From the NCBI RefSeq assembly GCF_002001085.1, contig NZ_MUNU01000015.1, positions 124,001 through 188,000 of the forward strand: a stretch of 64,000 nucleotides of DNA, read 5' to 3'. The position numbers and the translations under genes were made by a program. Positions 50,001 to 59,193 of this stretch are shown here, piece by piece. The DNA comes from Rhodanobacter sp. B05. GTDB lineage: Bacteria > Pseudomonadota > Gammaproteobacteria > Xanthomonadales > Rhodanobacteraceae. The number at the start of each line of letters is the position of its first letter. Within the stretch, counting starts at the first letter, position 1. Below the pieces are notes generated by a model. It saw nothing but the letters and a program-made list of their open reading frames with translations. It ran no database searches and was not told the origin of the DNA.

Positions 50001-50030
50001 TTGACAATATTGAAATATCGGTCGATATTA
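50001..50030 (+). promoter_or_regulatory. Promoter with overlapping dyads before the TonB receptor gene
   Basis: A consensus TTGACA (50001-50006) is followed at 17-base spacing by GATATT (50024-50029), a four-of-six match to TATAAT. Two dyads overlap them: ATATT-GA-AATAT (50007-50018) and AATATCG-GT-CGATATT (50014-50029). The second covers the -10 region, as expected for a repressor operator. The ten bases TTGACAATAT also occur at 41173. Confidence 0.6.
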
Positions 50031-50069
50031 GCCTCCAAAGAGGCGCCGACTGCCTCGGGGGAGAGATCT

Positions 50070-52454
50070 GTGCACAAGAGCATCGGGACATTCAGTACCT
50101 TGTTTCTTGCCATTGCCACGGCGATGGCTGCTGGTTCCGTCCACGCGGAAGCAGCGGTGACGGGCTCTGTGGCGGGGGCTACGCCGACGGCACAGGACCA
50201 ATCCGGGCCGGCAGGTCAGCCGACGCCGCAACAGGCCGCCAACGCCAGGCAGCCCGATCGCGCGCAGGCGACCCAGCTTGGCACGGTGGTCGTGACGGCG
50301 AACCGTCGCGAGGAAACACAGCAAAACGCCGCCCTGTCAGTTTCGGTGGTGTCGTATCAGGACATCCAGCAGCAGCATCTGCAAAGCTTCAGCGACTACG
50401 CGGCCTCGGTGCCAGGCTTCAACGTCGTCTCGTCGCAGCCGGGGATGACCGAATTGAGCATTCGCGGCATTGCTTCGGGTGCCGGGCAGCCCAGCGCTTC
50501 GGTCGGGGTCTATATCGATGACACCCCGTTCGGATCGAGCAGCGTGTTCGCTGGCGGCGCGGCATTGACGCCTGATCTCGATCCGGCCGATGTGGATCGC
50601 ATTGAGGTGCTCAGCGGTCCGCAGGGCACCCTGTATGGTGCCGGTGCGCTGGGCGGCGTGATCCGGTTCATCACGATTGCGCCCAATACGGAGAGTTTCG
50701 AAGGTCGCGTGCAGCTCGACGGCAACAGCGTCTCGGGCGGCGGCAGCGGTTTCGGTGTGCACGGCATGGTCAACCTGCCGCTGGTAGCCGACAAACTGGC
50801 GCTTCGGGCCAATGTCTACGATCGGACCGATCCGGGCTTCATCGACGATGCCGGGCTGGGCAAGCAGGATGTCAACGAGAGCCGCGTCAAGGGTGGCCGT
50901 TTCTCGTTGTTGTGGACCCCCACCGACAAGACCTCGTTGCGTCTGACCGCCATGGCGCAGAACCTCAGCAGTGACGGCGCACCCTCCGTGGCACTGGATC
51001 CGGATACGCTGAAGCCGGTCTACGGCGACCTGCAGCAGCGCGGGGCGGCCAACAGCGGCATCTTCGATGCGCGCTATCGACTCTACAATGCCACCTTCAA
51101 CACCGACTTCGGTTGGGCAACGCTGATGTCGTCAAGCAGTTACAGCACGCTTGACAGCTCCATGATGATAGATGCGACTTCGCTGCTGTATCTCGGTCCA
51201 CAGGCCAATGGCCAGCCTTACTCCACGCTGGAAGCCGAGCCGATCGGTCAGACCAAGGCAACCCAGGAATTCCGCCTCACCTCGCCGAAGTCGCAAACGG
51301 TGGAATGGCTGGGCGGCGTGTTCTTCACCCATGAAACCGGCAGCGCCATTCAGAACATCTATCCCGCCGATTACTACACCGGGGTGGAGCAACCCTCGCC
51401 GTTGGGCATTCCCATCGGGGGCACCATCCAGCCGAGCACGTACATCGCCTACGCGGGCTATGGCAGCCTTACCTGGCACGTCACCGATCGTTTCGACGTG
51501 GAGGCCGGCCTGCGCTACAGCCATGACAAGCAGCATTACCGGGAGCTTGGGTACGGTGCCATCCTCACCGGCGGCGCTGACGTGGTCGAGCTGCTGAACA
51601 AGCAGTCCGCCGACAGCAGCATCACTTATTCGTTTACGCCGAAATATCACTTCAACGAACACACCATGATGTACCTGCGTGTGGCGACCGGGTTCCTGCC
51701 AGGTGGTCCCAACGTGGTCGCGCCCGGCGCCGTTGGCGTCCCTGACACGTTCAGCCCGACCAAGCTGACCAATTACGAGCTCGGCTTGAAGTCGACGGCA
51801 TTGGACAACCGGCTGACCATCGATCTTGCAGCGTATTACATCGACTGGACCAAGATCCCGCTGACTACGTTCGAAAACCCCTATACGTTTCTTACCAGCG
51901 CCGGCCAGGCCAAGAGCAAGGGCGCCGAGGCTTCCATTGCCTTCCTCGCGGCAAAAGGCCTGAAGCTTTCGCTCAATGCCTCATACAACAACGCCGAGCT
52001 GACCAAGGATGCACCAGCGCCTTCCAACGGCAGGAAGGGCGATCCCTTGCCTTACGCGCCGAAATTCACGCTTGGCCTCAATGGCGATTACAACTTTGCG
52101 CTGAGCGATAGCTGGAATGGCTATGTCGGGGCCAGCTTCCGGCACATCGGCAAGCGCTCGACCGACTACGCGTTCAGCTACCCGATCCCGGGCGTGCTGC
52201 CTGCGCTTCCGGCGAGTCCGACCATCCCCGGTTACAACACTGTCGACCTGCGCGCCGGTGTCAATGGCGATAACTGGAATATCAGCGTCTACGTCAAGAA
52301 CCTGACCAACAAGCGGGGCATCGTGCAGGCGAGTTCGTTCCAGAACTACGTGCCTGTAGCCGGTGCGGCCAATCCCGTCACGGGCATGCTGGAAGACAAC
52401 GCGTCGATCATCACGCCACGCCTGATGGGCATCTCGGTGAGCCGGAGTTTCTGA
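50070..52454 (+). CDS. TonB-dependent outer-membrane receptor
   Basis: This 794-residue receptor starts at GTG 50070 behind a strong GGGGGAGAG ribosome-binding site. The signal peptide is TLFLAIATAMAAGSVHAEA. A TonB box-like TVVVTANRREETQQ is followed by a plug (LSVSVVSYQDIQQQHL, then ELSIRGIASG and VDRIEVLSGPQGTLYGAGALGGVI). A beta barrel follows, with the C-terminal phenylalanine. It is of the CirA/general type rather than a siderophore receptor. Divergent placement from XRE-cupin and flanking peptidases suggest a peptide-like or peptidoglycan-derived ligand; that is inference. Confidence 0.9.
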   Translation: MHKSIGTFSTLFLAIATAMAAGSVHAEAAVTGSVAGATPTAQDQSGPAGQPTPQQAANARQPDRAQATQLGTVVVTANRREETQQNAALSVSVVSYQDIQQQHLQSFSDYAASVPGFNVVSSQPGMTELSIRGIASGAGQPSASVGVYIDDTPFGSSSVFAGGAALTPDLDPADVDRIEVLSGPQGTLYGAGALGGVIRFITIAPNTESFEGRVQLDGNSVSGGGSGFGVHGMVNLPLVADKLALRANVYDRTDPGFIDDAGLGKQDVNESRVKGGRFSLLWTPTDKTSLRLTAMAQNLSSDGAPSVALDPDTLKPVYGDLQQRGAANSGIFDARYRLYNATFNTDFGWATLMSSSSYSTLDSSMMIDATSLLYLGPQANGQPYSTLEAEPIGQTKATQEFRLTSPKSQTVEWLGGVFFTHETGSAIQNIYPADYYTGVEQPSPLGIPIGGTIQPSTYIAYAGYGSLTWHVTDRFDVEAGLRYSHDKQHYRELGYGAILTGGADVVELLNKQSADSSITYSFTPKYHFNEHTMMYLRVATGFLPGGPNVVAPGAVGVPDTFSPTKLTNYELGLKSTALDNRLTIDLAAYYIDWTKIPLTTFENPYTFLTSAGQAKSKGAEASIAFLAAKGLKLSLNASYNNAELTKDAPAPSNGRKGDPLPYAPKFTLGLNGDYNFALSDSWNGYVGASFRHIGKRSTDYAFSYPIPGVLPALPASPTIPGYNTVDLRAGVNGDNWNISVYVKNLTNKRGIVQASSFQNYVPVAGAANPVTGMLEDNASIITPRLMGISVSRSF

Positions 52455-52733
52455 TCGATCCAGCGCGCGGGCATCGTTGCCGTGGCATCTCTCGTGTACA
52501 GGGGATGCTGCGGCAGCACCGATCAATCCACGGCAGGGCCAGGTCTTCGCCATCCTTCAGGCACTGGCAAGGTGCGCACGAACGCAAGTGATGCCCGTGA
52601 CCGGGTACGTCAGTTTTCCCAAAAGTCGAATCCGCGTGAGTTCCGGTGCCGCATGTTTGCACTGTCGTGGCACGCGGCACGCGCTTCTGATCCGCGAGCG
52701 CATCGCGCCAGCAATACATGGTGAGGAGGAGAC
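52455..52733. other. Intergenic gap, nothing recognised
   Basis: The 279 bases between the TonB receptor and the second serine hydrolase hold no reading frame with family resemblance, no clear dyad and no terminator with a T run. The end carries the GAGGAGGAGA ribosome-binding site of the next gene. Confidence 0.5.
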
Positions 52734-54743
52734 ATGTTCACCCGATTGAAAGCGACAACGCTTGCCTTGCTGATGACGATGGGAGCGGGAGGCTCTGGTC
52801 TTGCGGTGGGACAGACGTCCTCGCCGCGGCCAGTCCCGAACCCCGCCGCTCCTACAGCCACGCAAGTTCCCGCTGTGGCGGTGCAAGTCGCTGCAGTGGA
52901 GCAGGCAATGACCGCGCAGGACATCCAGACGTTCTTCGACGGCCTGGTGCCGTACGCGATCCATCGTGGTGACATCGCTGGTGGTGTCATCGTGGTCGTC
53001 AAGGACGGTCAGCCCCTGTTTGCGAAGGGTTATGGCTATGCTGATGTCGCGAACCACAAGCCGGTGATCGCGGACCAGACCCTGTTCCGACCCGGCTCGA
53101 TATCCAAGACGTTCACCTGGACAGCGGTGATGCAACTGGTCGGCGCGGGCAAGATCGACCTCGACAAGGACGTCAATGCCTACATCGACTTCAGGATCCC
53201 GGAGAAATTGGGCAAGCCGATCACGATGCGTGACTTGATGACGCATACCCCCGGTTTCGAGGAGACGGTGGGCGATGAGTTCATGCAGTCGACCGATCAG
53301 CTGTTTCCGATCGGCGCCTACCTGAAGAAGCACTTGCCGGCACGGATCTTCCCGCCAGGCAAGCTCACGGCCTATTCGAACTACGGCGCGGTTCTGGCGG
53401 GCTACATCGTGGAGCGTGTCTCCGGCCAGCCGTTCGACCAGTACGTGGCCGACCACATCTTCAAGCCGCTGGGCATGGAGCACTCGAGCTTCGACCAGCC
53501 GCTGCCCGCATCGCTCGCCACGAACATGTCGGTGGGCTATCACTCGGCATCGGACAAGAAGACCATTCCGTTCGAGGCGATCGAGGTGGGACCGGCCGGT
53601 TCGCTGAGTGCCACCGGCACCGACATGGCGAGTTTCATGCTCGCGCAACTGGACAACGGCCAGTACAACGGCGCTGCGATCCTGTCGCCGGCGATGATCG
53701 CGTTGATGCATTCACCGCAATCGACCATGGCACCGGATATGAACGGTTTCGACCTGGGTTTCTATCGGGAAAACCGCAACGGTCTGCGCATCATCGGTCA
53801 CGCTGGCGACACCGCCGCCTTCCACAGTGACATGCATCTGCTGCTGGACCAGCATGTCGGCCTGTTCGTGTCGTTCAACAGCGCCGGCAAGCAGGCCGAG
53901 GTGGGCAGGCTGCGCACCGCGCTTTTCCGCGCCTTCCTGGATCGCTATTACCCCTATGCGCCGCCGCACGAAGATACCGTCACCAACCCTCAACCCGATG
54001 CGGCACGTGTGGCTGGCTCGTATGAGGCGACGCGGCGCATCGAAAGCACGTTCTCGGTGCTGCAGGTGCTGTCGCAGTCGAGCGTGACCCCCCATGCCGA
54101 CGGCACGATCCGGATCGATGCGCTCAAGGACCTGAGCGGCACACCCAAGACATGGCGTGAAGTCGGGCCGCTGGTCTATCGCGAAGTCGGTGGTCAGACG
54201 CATACGAAATTCGTCGCCGACAAGGATGGCCGCATCCAGTACTGGATCTCCGACGACTTCCTTCCGGTCGAATTGTTCCAGCCGGTGCATGGTCTGCGCA
54301 GTGCCGGCATGCTCAAGTCGGTGGGCGTGCTGTTCCTGGTGACTCTGGTGCTGACCCTGCTGACCTGGTGTGGTGGCTGGATCGTGCGTCGACGCTTCCA
54401 TTCTCCGCTGGCGATGACGGTCGCACAGAGGCGCTGGCGGTTGGCTTCGCGGCTCGGTGTGGTTCTGCTGCTGGTGATGATGCTTGGCTGGGTGCAGATG
54501 ATTGCCGGTGGCCTGGATGCGTCCAATGACACCATTGCGCATCACCTGACCGCGCTGTACCTCCTCGGCGTGATTGCGGGGCTGGGTGCGGTGGCGATTC
54601 TGGTCGAGGCCGTGCTGCGTGTCCTGCGCGGGCCCGGAGGCTGGCTGGTACGGTTGGGCGAAGTATTCCTGGGCCTGGCTGGGCTGTATGCGCTGTGGGG
54701 AATCCTTGCCTATGGTCTGGCCAATTTCAATTACACCTTCTGA
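52734..54743 (+). CDS. Secreted SxxK serine hydrolase with C-terminal membrane domain (paralogue 2)
   Basis: This 669-residue protein is the second member of the paralogue set. The signal peptide lies at residues 1-26. SxxK is Ser122-Ile-Ser-Lys125 in FRPGSISKTFTW, followed by YSNYG and HAGD. A beta-rich segment leads to a C-terminal block with about four helices (LFLVTLVLTLLTWCGGWIV, LGVVLLLVMMLGWVQMI, and more). The closing GILAYGLANFNYTF parallels the ends of the other two. The very strong GAGGAGGAGA ribosome-binding site supports the ATG. Probably a membrane-anchored periplasmic peptidase or esterase. Confidence 0.9.
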   Translation: MFTRLKATTLALLMTMGAGGSGLAVGQTSSPRPVPNPAAPTATQVPAVAVQVAAVEQAMTAQDIQTFFDGLVPYAIHRGDIAGGVIVVVKDGQPLFAKGYGYADVANHKPVIADQTLFRPGSISKTFTWTAVMQLVGAGKIDLDKDVNAYIDFRIPEKLGKPITMRDLMTHTPGFEETVGDEFMQSTDQLFPIGAYLKKHLPARIFPPGKLTAYSNYGAVLAGYIVERVSGQPFDQYVADHIFKPLGMEHSSFDQPLPASLATNMSVGYHSASDKKTIPFEAIEVGPAGSLSATGTDMASFMLAQLDNGQYNGAAILSPAMIALMHSPQSTMAPDMNGFDLGFYRENRNGLRIIGHAGDTAAFHSDMHLLLDQHVGLFVSFNSAGKQAEVGRLRTALFRAFLDRYYPYAPPHEDTVTNPQPDAARVAGSYEATRRIESTFSVLQVLSQSSVTPHADGTIRIDALKDLSGTPKTWREVGPLVYREVGGQTHTKFVADKDGRIQYWISDDFLPVELFQPVHGLRSAGMLKSVGVLFLVTLVLTLLTWCGGWIVRRRFHSPLAMTVAQRRWRLASRLGVVLLLVMMLGWVQMIAGGLDASNDTIAHHLTALYLLGVIAGLGAVAILVEAVLRVLRGPGGWLVRLGEVFLGLAGLYALWGILAYGLANFNYTF

Positions 54744-54851
54744 AGCAGGTCCGATCCCGGCAGAAACGGGCTGGGGGAAGGCCTGCATCAATGAATCCAT
54801 GCATCGCGCCGTTGGCGTGACGTGGCGACCAGGGCAGCCGGAGGGCAAACC

Positions 54852-56492
54852 ATGAACCAGGAAACCGCGTGCCGCGTTGCGCGTCGCCGTCGTACTGCAA
54901 CGCGCTGGTTGATGAGCGGCTGGATTGCGCTGGCCCTGCTTCCTTGCGCCTTCGCTGCGGAACAGGTGCCGCCAGCCGCCGCGTCGCCCGCACTGGATGC
55001 CTTCGCCCATCGGGCCATGCAGACTTTCGACACGCCTGGCATGGCTGTGGTGGTGGTCGATGGCGATACGATCGCCACGCATGGCTACGGCGTGCGCAAG
55101 CTCGGTGCGCCGGCGAAGGTGGACGCTCATACAATCTTTCCGATCGGTTCCAACACCAAGGCGTTCACCGCGGCGGCACTGGCGATCCTGGTCGATGAGG
55201 GCAAGCTGCACTGGAACGATCGGGTGGTCGACAAGCTGCCCGGTTTTCGCATGTACGACGCTTATGCATCGAACGAGATGACGGTGATCGACCTGCTGGT
55301 GCACCGCAGCGGGCTGGGGCTGGGCGAGGGCGATCTGATGATCTTCCCCACCTCCGACCGTAGTCGCGCCGAGCTGGTGCATGACATCCGTTTTCTGAAA
55401 CCGGCCCATTCCTTTCGCGCGAATTACGATTACGACAACGTGCTGTACATCGTTGCCGGACAACTGGTCGAAGCGGTATCCGGCCAGCGCTGGGAGGAAT
55501 TCGTTCAACAGCATATCCTCGATCCGCTGGGCATGCACGATACCCGGGTGAGCATCGACGCGCGCGTCGCCGACCAGGCCTCGTTGCATGCGAAAAACGC
55601 CACCGCCGTGCGCGGCGTCGGCAAGCAGCAGGTGCTCACCACGGTGATGACCGGCAGCGTGTTCGCGCCGGCCGGTGCACTGCAGGTGAGTGCGGCAGAC
55701 ATGGGGCGCTGGCTGCAGCTGCAACTGCGTCATGGCGCGCTGGATGATGGCAAGCGCGTGTTCAGCGAGGCGGCGTCGAAAGCCCTGTGGACGCCGCAGA
55801 CGTTGATTCCCATTCGTCAGGCTCCGACGCCGATCGCGCTGGCCCAGCCGCAATTCAGCGCCTATGCGCTGGGGCTCGAGGTGCAGGACTATCGCGGCCA
55901 CAAGATCGTCACGCATCTCGGCGGTGTGCTGGGCGGCATTTCGGCGGTGGTGATCATTCCGGAGAAGCATGCGGCGTTCGCCATCATGGTCAACTCCGAG
56001 GACGTCGGTACCTTGTTCGCCATGCGCGAGCATTTGCTGGACAGCTTGCTCGGCCTGCCTTCGCCGGACTGGGTGGCCAGCTACAAGCAGGTGTTCGATC
56101 AGGTCGACGCTGGCGCCGTGGCGGCACTCAAGGCCAGCAAGGCGGCGACCCATCCGGACAGTGGCCCATCGCTGCCGCTGTCCGGTTACGCCGGTGTCTA
56201 TCGTGATTCGTGGTACGGCACGGCGACGATCAGCCAGGGCAAAAAAGGTACGGGCGGGCTGAACATCAGCTTCGATCGCACGCCCGGCTTGCATGGCACG
56301 CTGGAACACGTGCAATACGACACGTTTCGCACGCACTGGGCGATGCCGGATGTGGAGGATGCCTACGTCACCTTTGCGCTGAATCCGGATGGCAGCGTCG
56401 ATCGGATGACGATGAAAGCCATCTCGCCGACGGCCGATTTCAGCTGGGATTATCAGGATCTGCACTTTGTTCCGGTAGCCGACGGAAAGTAA
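54852..56492 (+). CDS. Secreted serine hydrolase with DUF3471 domain (Pab87-like)
   Basis: This 546-residue protein has an N-terminal signal (MSGWIALALLPCAFAAE) and a serine hydrolase domain. The SxxK is Ser100-Asn-Thr-Lys103 in PIGSNTKAF, with YDN in NYDYDNVLYI and HLGG as third motif. Its C-terminal YAGVYRDSWYGTATI region onwards (about residues 445-546) matches a DUF3471 domain, as in the archaeal D-peptide-active protease Pab87. It lacks the membrane block of the other three hydrolases. It lies 108 bases after paralogue 2 on the same strand. Confidence 0.88.
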   Translation: MNQETACRVARRRRTATRWLMSGWIALALLPCAFAAEQVPPAAASPALDAFAHRAMQTFDTPGMAVVVVDGDTIATHGYGVRKLGAPAKVDAHTIFPIGSNTKAFTAAALAILVDEGKLHWNDRVVDKLPGFRMYDAYASNEMTVIDLLVHRSGLGLGEGDLMIFPTSDRSRAELVHDIRFLKPAHSFRANYDYDNVLYIVAGQLVEAVSGQRWEEFVQQHILDPLGMHDTRVSIDARVADQASLHAKNATAVRGVGKQQVLTTVMTGSVFAPAGALQVSAADMGRWLQLQLRHGALDDGKRVFSEAASKALWTPQTLIPIRQAPTPIALAQPQFSAYALGLEVQDYRGHKIVTHLGGVLGGISAVVIIPEKHAAFAIMVNSEDVGTLFAMREHLLDSLLGLPSPDWVASYKQVFDQVDAGAVAALKASKAATHPDSGPSLPLSGYAGVYRDSWYGTATISQGKKGTGGLNISFDRTPGLHGTLEHVQYDTFRTHWAMPDVEDAYVTFALNPDGSVDRMTMKAISPTADFSWDYQDLHFVPVADGK

Positions 56493-56587
56493 GGATTGTC
56501 ACCAGGTGGGGCGTCCCCAGAGCGGGATCGATGCGACCGATGTCGTTCGCTCCACGTGGGCCGGCAAGTCATCAGGAGTCATGGAGC

Positions 56588-57643
56588 ATGAGTACGCTTT
56601 CCGCGTTGCACGGTTCACCCGCGGGTCTGTTGCCGCAGCCCTACCTGCTGTTTCTCGGCGACACCACCGAGCCGGGCTACGCCAAGACGGCCTATGGCTT
56701 GCGTGACTGGGCCGGGGATATGTGTCTCGGGGAATGGTCGTGTGGTGCCACGGTGAGCACCGGGTTGCCGATGCTCACGCCGGAGGAAGCCAGGACACGT
56801 GGTGCGCATGGCCTGGTGATCGGCGTCGCCAATGCGGGCGGTTTCATTCCCGACAGCTGGATCGCTGCTCTGGTTGAAGCACTGGAGGCGGGCCTGGATA
56901 TCGTCAGCGGCATGCACATGCGGCTGGCCGATATCCCACGACTGGCTGTCGCGGCTGAGCGCCTGGGACGGCGTCTGATCGACGTGCGCACGCCACCGCG
57001 AGGTATCCGTATCGCCAGCGGAAACAAGCGTTCCGGCAAACGCCTGCTGACGGTGGGTACCGATTGCGCGCTCGGCAAGAAATACACCGCACTGGCGTTG
57101 GCGCGCGCCTTCGCCATGCGCGGGGTGGACGTCGATTTTCGTGCCAGCGGCCAGACCGGCATCCTGATCGCCGGCAGCGGCATTCCGATGGACGCCACGG
57201 TCGTCGATTTCTCGGCCGGTGCGGCCGAGATGCTGAGCCCCGCCGCGCACGCGCAGCACTGGGACGTCATCGAAGGGCAGGGTTCGCTGTTTCATCCGGC
57301 CTATGCTGGCGTATCGCTGGCCTTGCTGCACGGCAGCCAGCCGGACGTCTTCGTGGCCTGCCATGAGCCCGGCCGCACTCATGTTCTCGGTCATCCGGAA
57401 TTCGCCTTGCCGACGATCCAGCAGGTGATCGAGCTGACGGTCCAGCTCGGTCAACGCACCAATCCGGCAATCCGTTGCGCGGGCGTCAGCCTGAATACGG
57501 GGCATCTGGACGCCGATGCAGCACAGGAGCTGCTGGCGCGGACGGCCACGCAGCTGGGCATGCCTGCGGCCGATCCGATGCGTGGCGGCGAGTCATTTGA
57601 TCGGCTGATCGATGCTGCCTTGAACGAGCAAGCCGGCGCATGA
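56588..57643 (+). CDS. dgcN: DUF1611 family protein, DgcN type
   Basis: This 351-residue protein is a DUF1611 member. It has the N-terminal LFLGDTTEPGYAKTAYGLRDW block, a middle domain with VIGVANAGGFIP, and a P-loop-like GTDCALGKK at residues 157-165, followed by DVDFRASGQTGILIAGSGIPMDA and DVIEGQGSLFHPAYAGV. DUF1611 proteins paired with the epimerase DgcA act as DgcN, acetylating D-glutamate before racemisation. AGGAG lies nine bases before the ATG. It is 13 kb from the epimerase gene here, not adjacent as in typical dgcNA pairs, but within the same island. Confidence 0.85.
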   Translation: MSTLSALHGSPAGLLPQPYLLFLGDTTEPGYAKTAYGLRDWAGDMCLGEWSCGATVSTGLPMLTPEEARTRGAHGLVIGVANAGGFIPDSWIAALVEALEAGLDIVSGMHMRLADIPRLAVAAERLGRRLIDVRTPPRGIRIASGNKRSGKRLLTVGTDCALGKKYTALALARAFAMRGVDVDFRASGQTGILIAGSGIPMDATVVDFSAGAAEMLSPAAHAQHWDVIEGQGSLFHPAYAGVSLALLHGSQPDVFVACHEPGRTHVLGHPEFALPTIQQVIELTVQLGQRTNPAIRCAGVSLNTGHLDADAAQELLARTATQLGMPAADPMRGGESFDRLIDAALNEQAGA

Positions 57644-57676
57644 AGGCCGATCATCCAGTGAGCCTGCCCGATCCGC

Positions 57677-57699
57677 ATGCAGCCACAGGTTGGCTGCAT
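57677..57699. terminator. Hairpin between dgcN and the M19 dipeptidase gene
   Basis: ATGCAGCCA, a five-base loop and TGGCTGCAT form a perfect nine-base stem in the 109-base gap. The following bases are only moderately T-rich, so it may be a weak terminator or an operator. Confidence 0.4.
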
Positions 57700-57752
57700 C
57701 TGCTCGGAAATTTCTTGATCCGTGTCCTCGACCATCACCGGGAAACGCCACG

Positions 57753-59081
57753 ATGAAAAACAGACATTCGACCCAGGTTTTCGCTGCCGCGGCAACCATC
57801 CTGTTTGCTGCCTGCACGTCGTTGGCGACGGCGAAACAGCCCAGTGACGCAGTGCTCGCGGCGCGCGTCGAGCATGTGCTGAAGACGGTGCCCTTGATCG
57901 ATGGTCACAACGATCTTGCCTGGGAGATCCGGCAGCGCTACGGCAACGCATACGGTGCGGACCTGAGTGTCAGCACCGCGAACCTGCCGCCGAAGATGGA
58001 AGACGGCGAGATCGCGTCGCCGCTGATGACCGACATTCCCCGCCTGCACAAGGGGCATGTCGGCGGGCAGTTCTGGTCGGTCTGGATACCGACCAGGGTA
58101 GTCGGTCCGGAGGCGGTGAAGATGACCCTGGAGCAGATCGACATCGTGCGCAACATGGTGGCGCGTTATCCGAATGACTTGCAGATGGCGTACTCGGCAG
58201 ATGACATCATGCGCGCGTTCAAGGCCGGTCGTGTCGCCTCGCTGATCGGCATCGAGGGTGGTCACCAGATCGACGACTCGCTGCCAGTGCTGCGCCAGAT
58301 GTATGTACTGGGCGCGCGCTACATGACGCTGACGCATACGCTGGACAATGACTGGGCCGATTCAGCCACGGATGTACCGAAACATCATGGACTGACCCCG
58401 TTCGGGCGCGCCGTCGTGCACGAGATGAACCGCCTCGGCATGCTGGTCGATCTCAGCCACGTGTCGCCGGACACCATGCGCGATGCGCTGAAGACCTCGG
58501 CTGCCCCGGTGATGTTCTCGCACTCCGGTGCGCGCGCACTGGACGACCATCCGCGCGACGTGCCGGACGATGTGCTGAAGATGGTGGCTCGCAACCGCGG
58601 CATCGTGATGGCGACCTTTGCCACCGCGTATGTGTCCGATGCGTACAACCGTTGGTCGGCGGATCGGGCTGCCGAGCAGACCCGCTTCAACGCGCCGCCC
58701 TATGCCGGCCTCTATATCGGCCAGCCGGAGCGGGCGAAAGTTGCGCTGGCTGCATGGGATCGCGAGCATCCGAAGCCGGTGGTCACACTGGCGATGGTGG
58801 CCGACCACGTCGAGCACATCCGCAAGATCGCCAGCATCGATTGTGTGGGCATCGGTTCCGACTTCGACGGCATTCCCGACACGCCCGAGGGTCTGGAAGG
58901 CGTCGACAAGTACCCCGCGCTGTTCCGGGAACTTGCCCGTCGAGGCTGGAGCGACGCGGATCTGGCCAAGCTGGCCGGCGGCAACATGTTGCGCGTGATG
59001 CGCGAAGCAGCCGATGTGGCGAAGCGGCTGCAGGCCAGCGAGCCGCCGTCATCGGCGACGATCGAGCAGCTGGACAAGTGA
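57753..59081 (+). CDS. Secreted M19 membrane dipeptidase (renal dipeptidase family)
   Basis: This 442-residue protein is an M19 zinc dipeptidase. The zinc ligands lie in PLIDGHNDLAW (His52, Asp54), IGIEGGHQ (bridging Glu), LVDLSHVSP and FSHSGARAL (histidines), with GIGSDFDGI at the end of the barrel. The N-terminus is a signal sequence with a lipobox-like AAC (LFAACTSLA). M19 enzymes cleave dipeptides and tolerate a D-residue at the C-terminal position, which suits D-amino-acid dipeptides. It lies between dgcN and the third serine hydrolase. Confidence 0.93.
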   Translation: MKNRHSTQVFAAAATILFAACTSLATAKQPSDAVLAARVEHVLKTVPLIDGHNDLAWEIRQRYGNAYGADLSVSTANLPPKMEDGEIASPLMTDIPRLHKGHVGGQFWSVWIPTRVVGPEAVKMTLEQIDIVRNMVARYPNDLQMAYSADDIMRAFKAGRVASLIGIEGGHQIDDSLPVLRQMYVLGARYMTLTHTLDNDWADSATDVPKHHGLTPFGRAVVHEMNRLGMLVDLSHVSPDTMRDALKTSAAPVMFSHSGARALDDHPRDVPDDVLKMVARNRGIVMATFATAYVSDAYNRWSADRAAEQTRFNAPPYAGLYIGQPERAKVALAAWDREHPKPVVTLAMVADHVEHIRKIASIDCVGIGSDFDGIPDTPEGLEGVDKYPALFRELARRGWSDADLAKLAGGNMLRVMREAADVAKRLQASEPPSSATIEQLDK

Positions 59082-59193
59082 GTGCAATTCGTCTCTGGCC
59101 CCTCAAGCTTGTTCTGGTCAATCCACTCGGCCACGGTCGTGAGATTTCCCGGGCTTGCTCGATGCGGGCCGAAGCTCAACCTGGAGTGATTCG

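Noticed and set aside
53712-56465. 917-codon minus-strand open frame opposite the serine hydrolase genes
   Set aside because: Both plus-strand genes have signal peptides, active-site motifs and ribosome-binding sites; the antisense translation has none.
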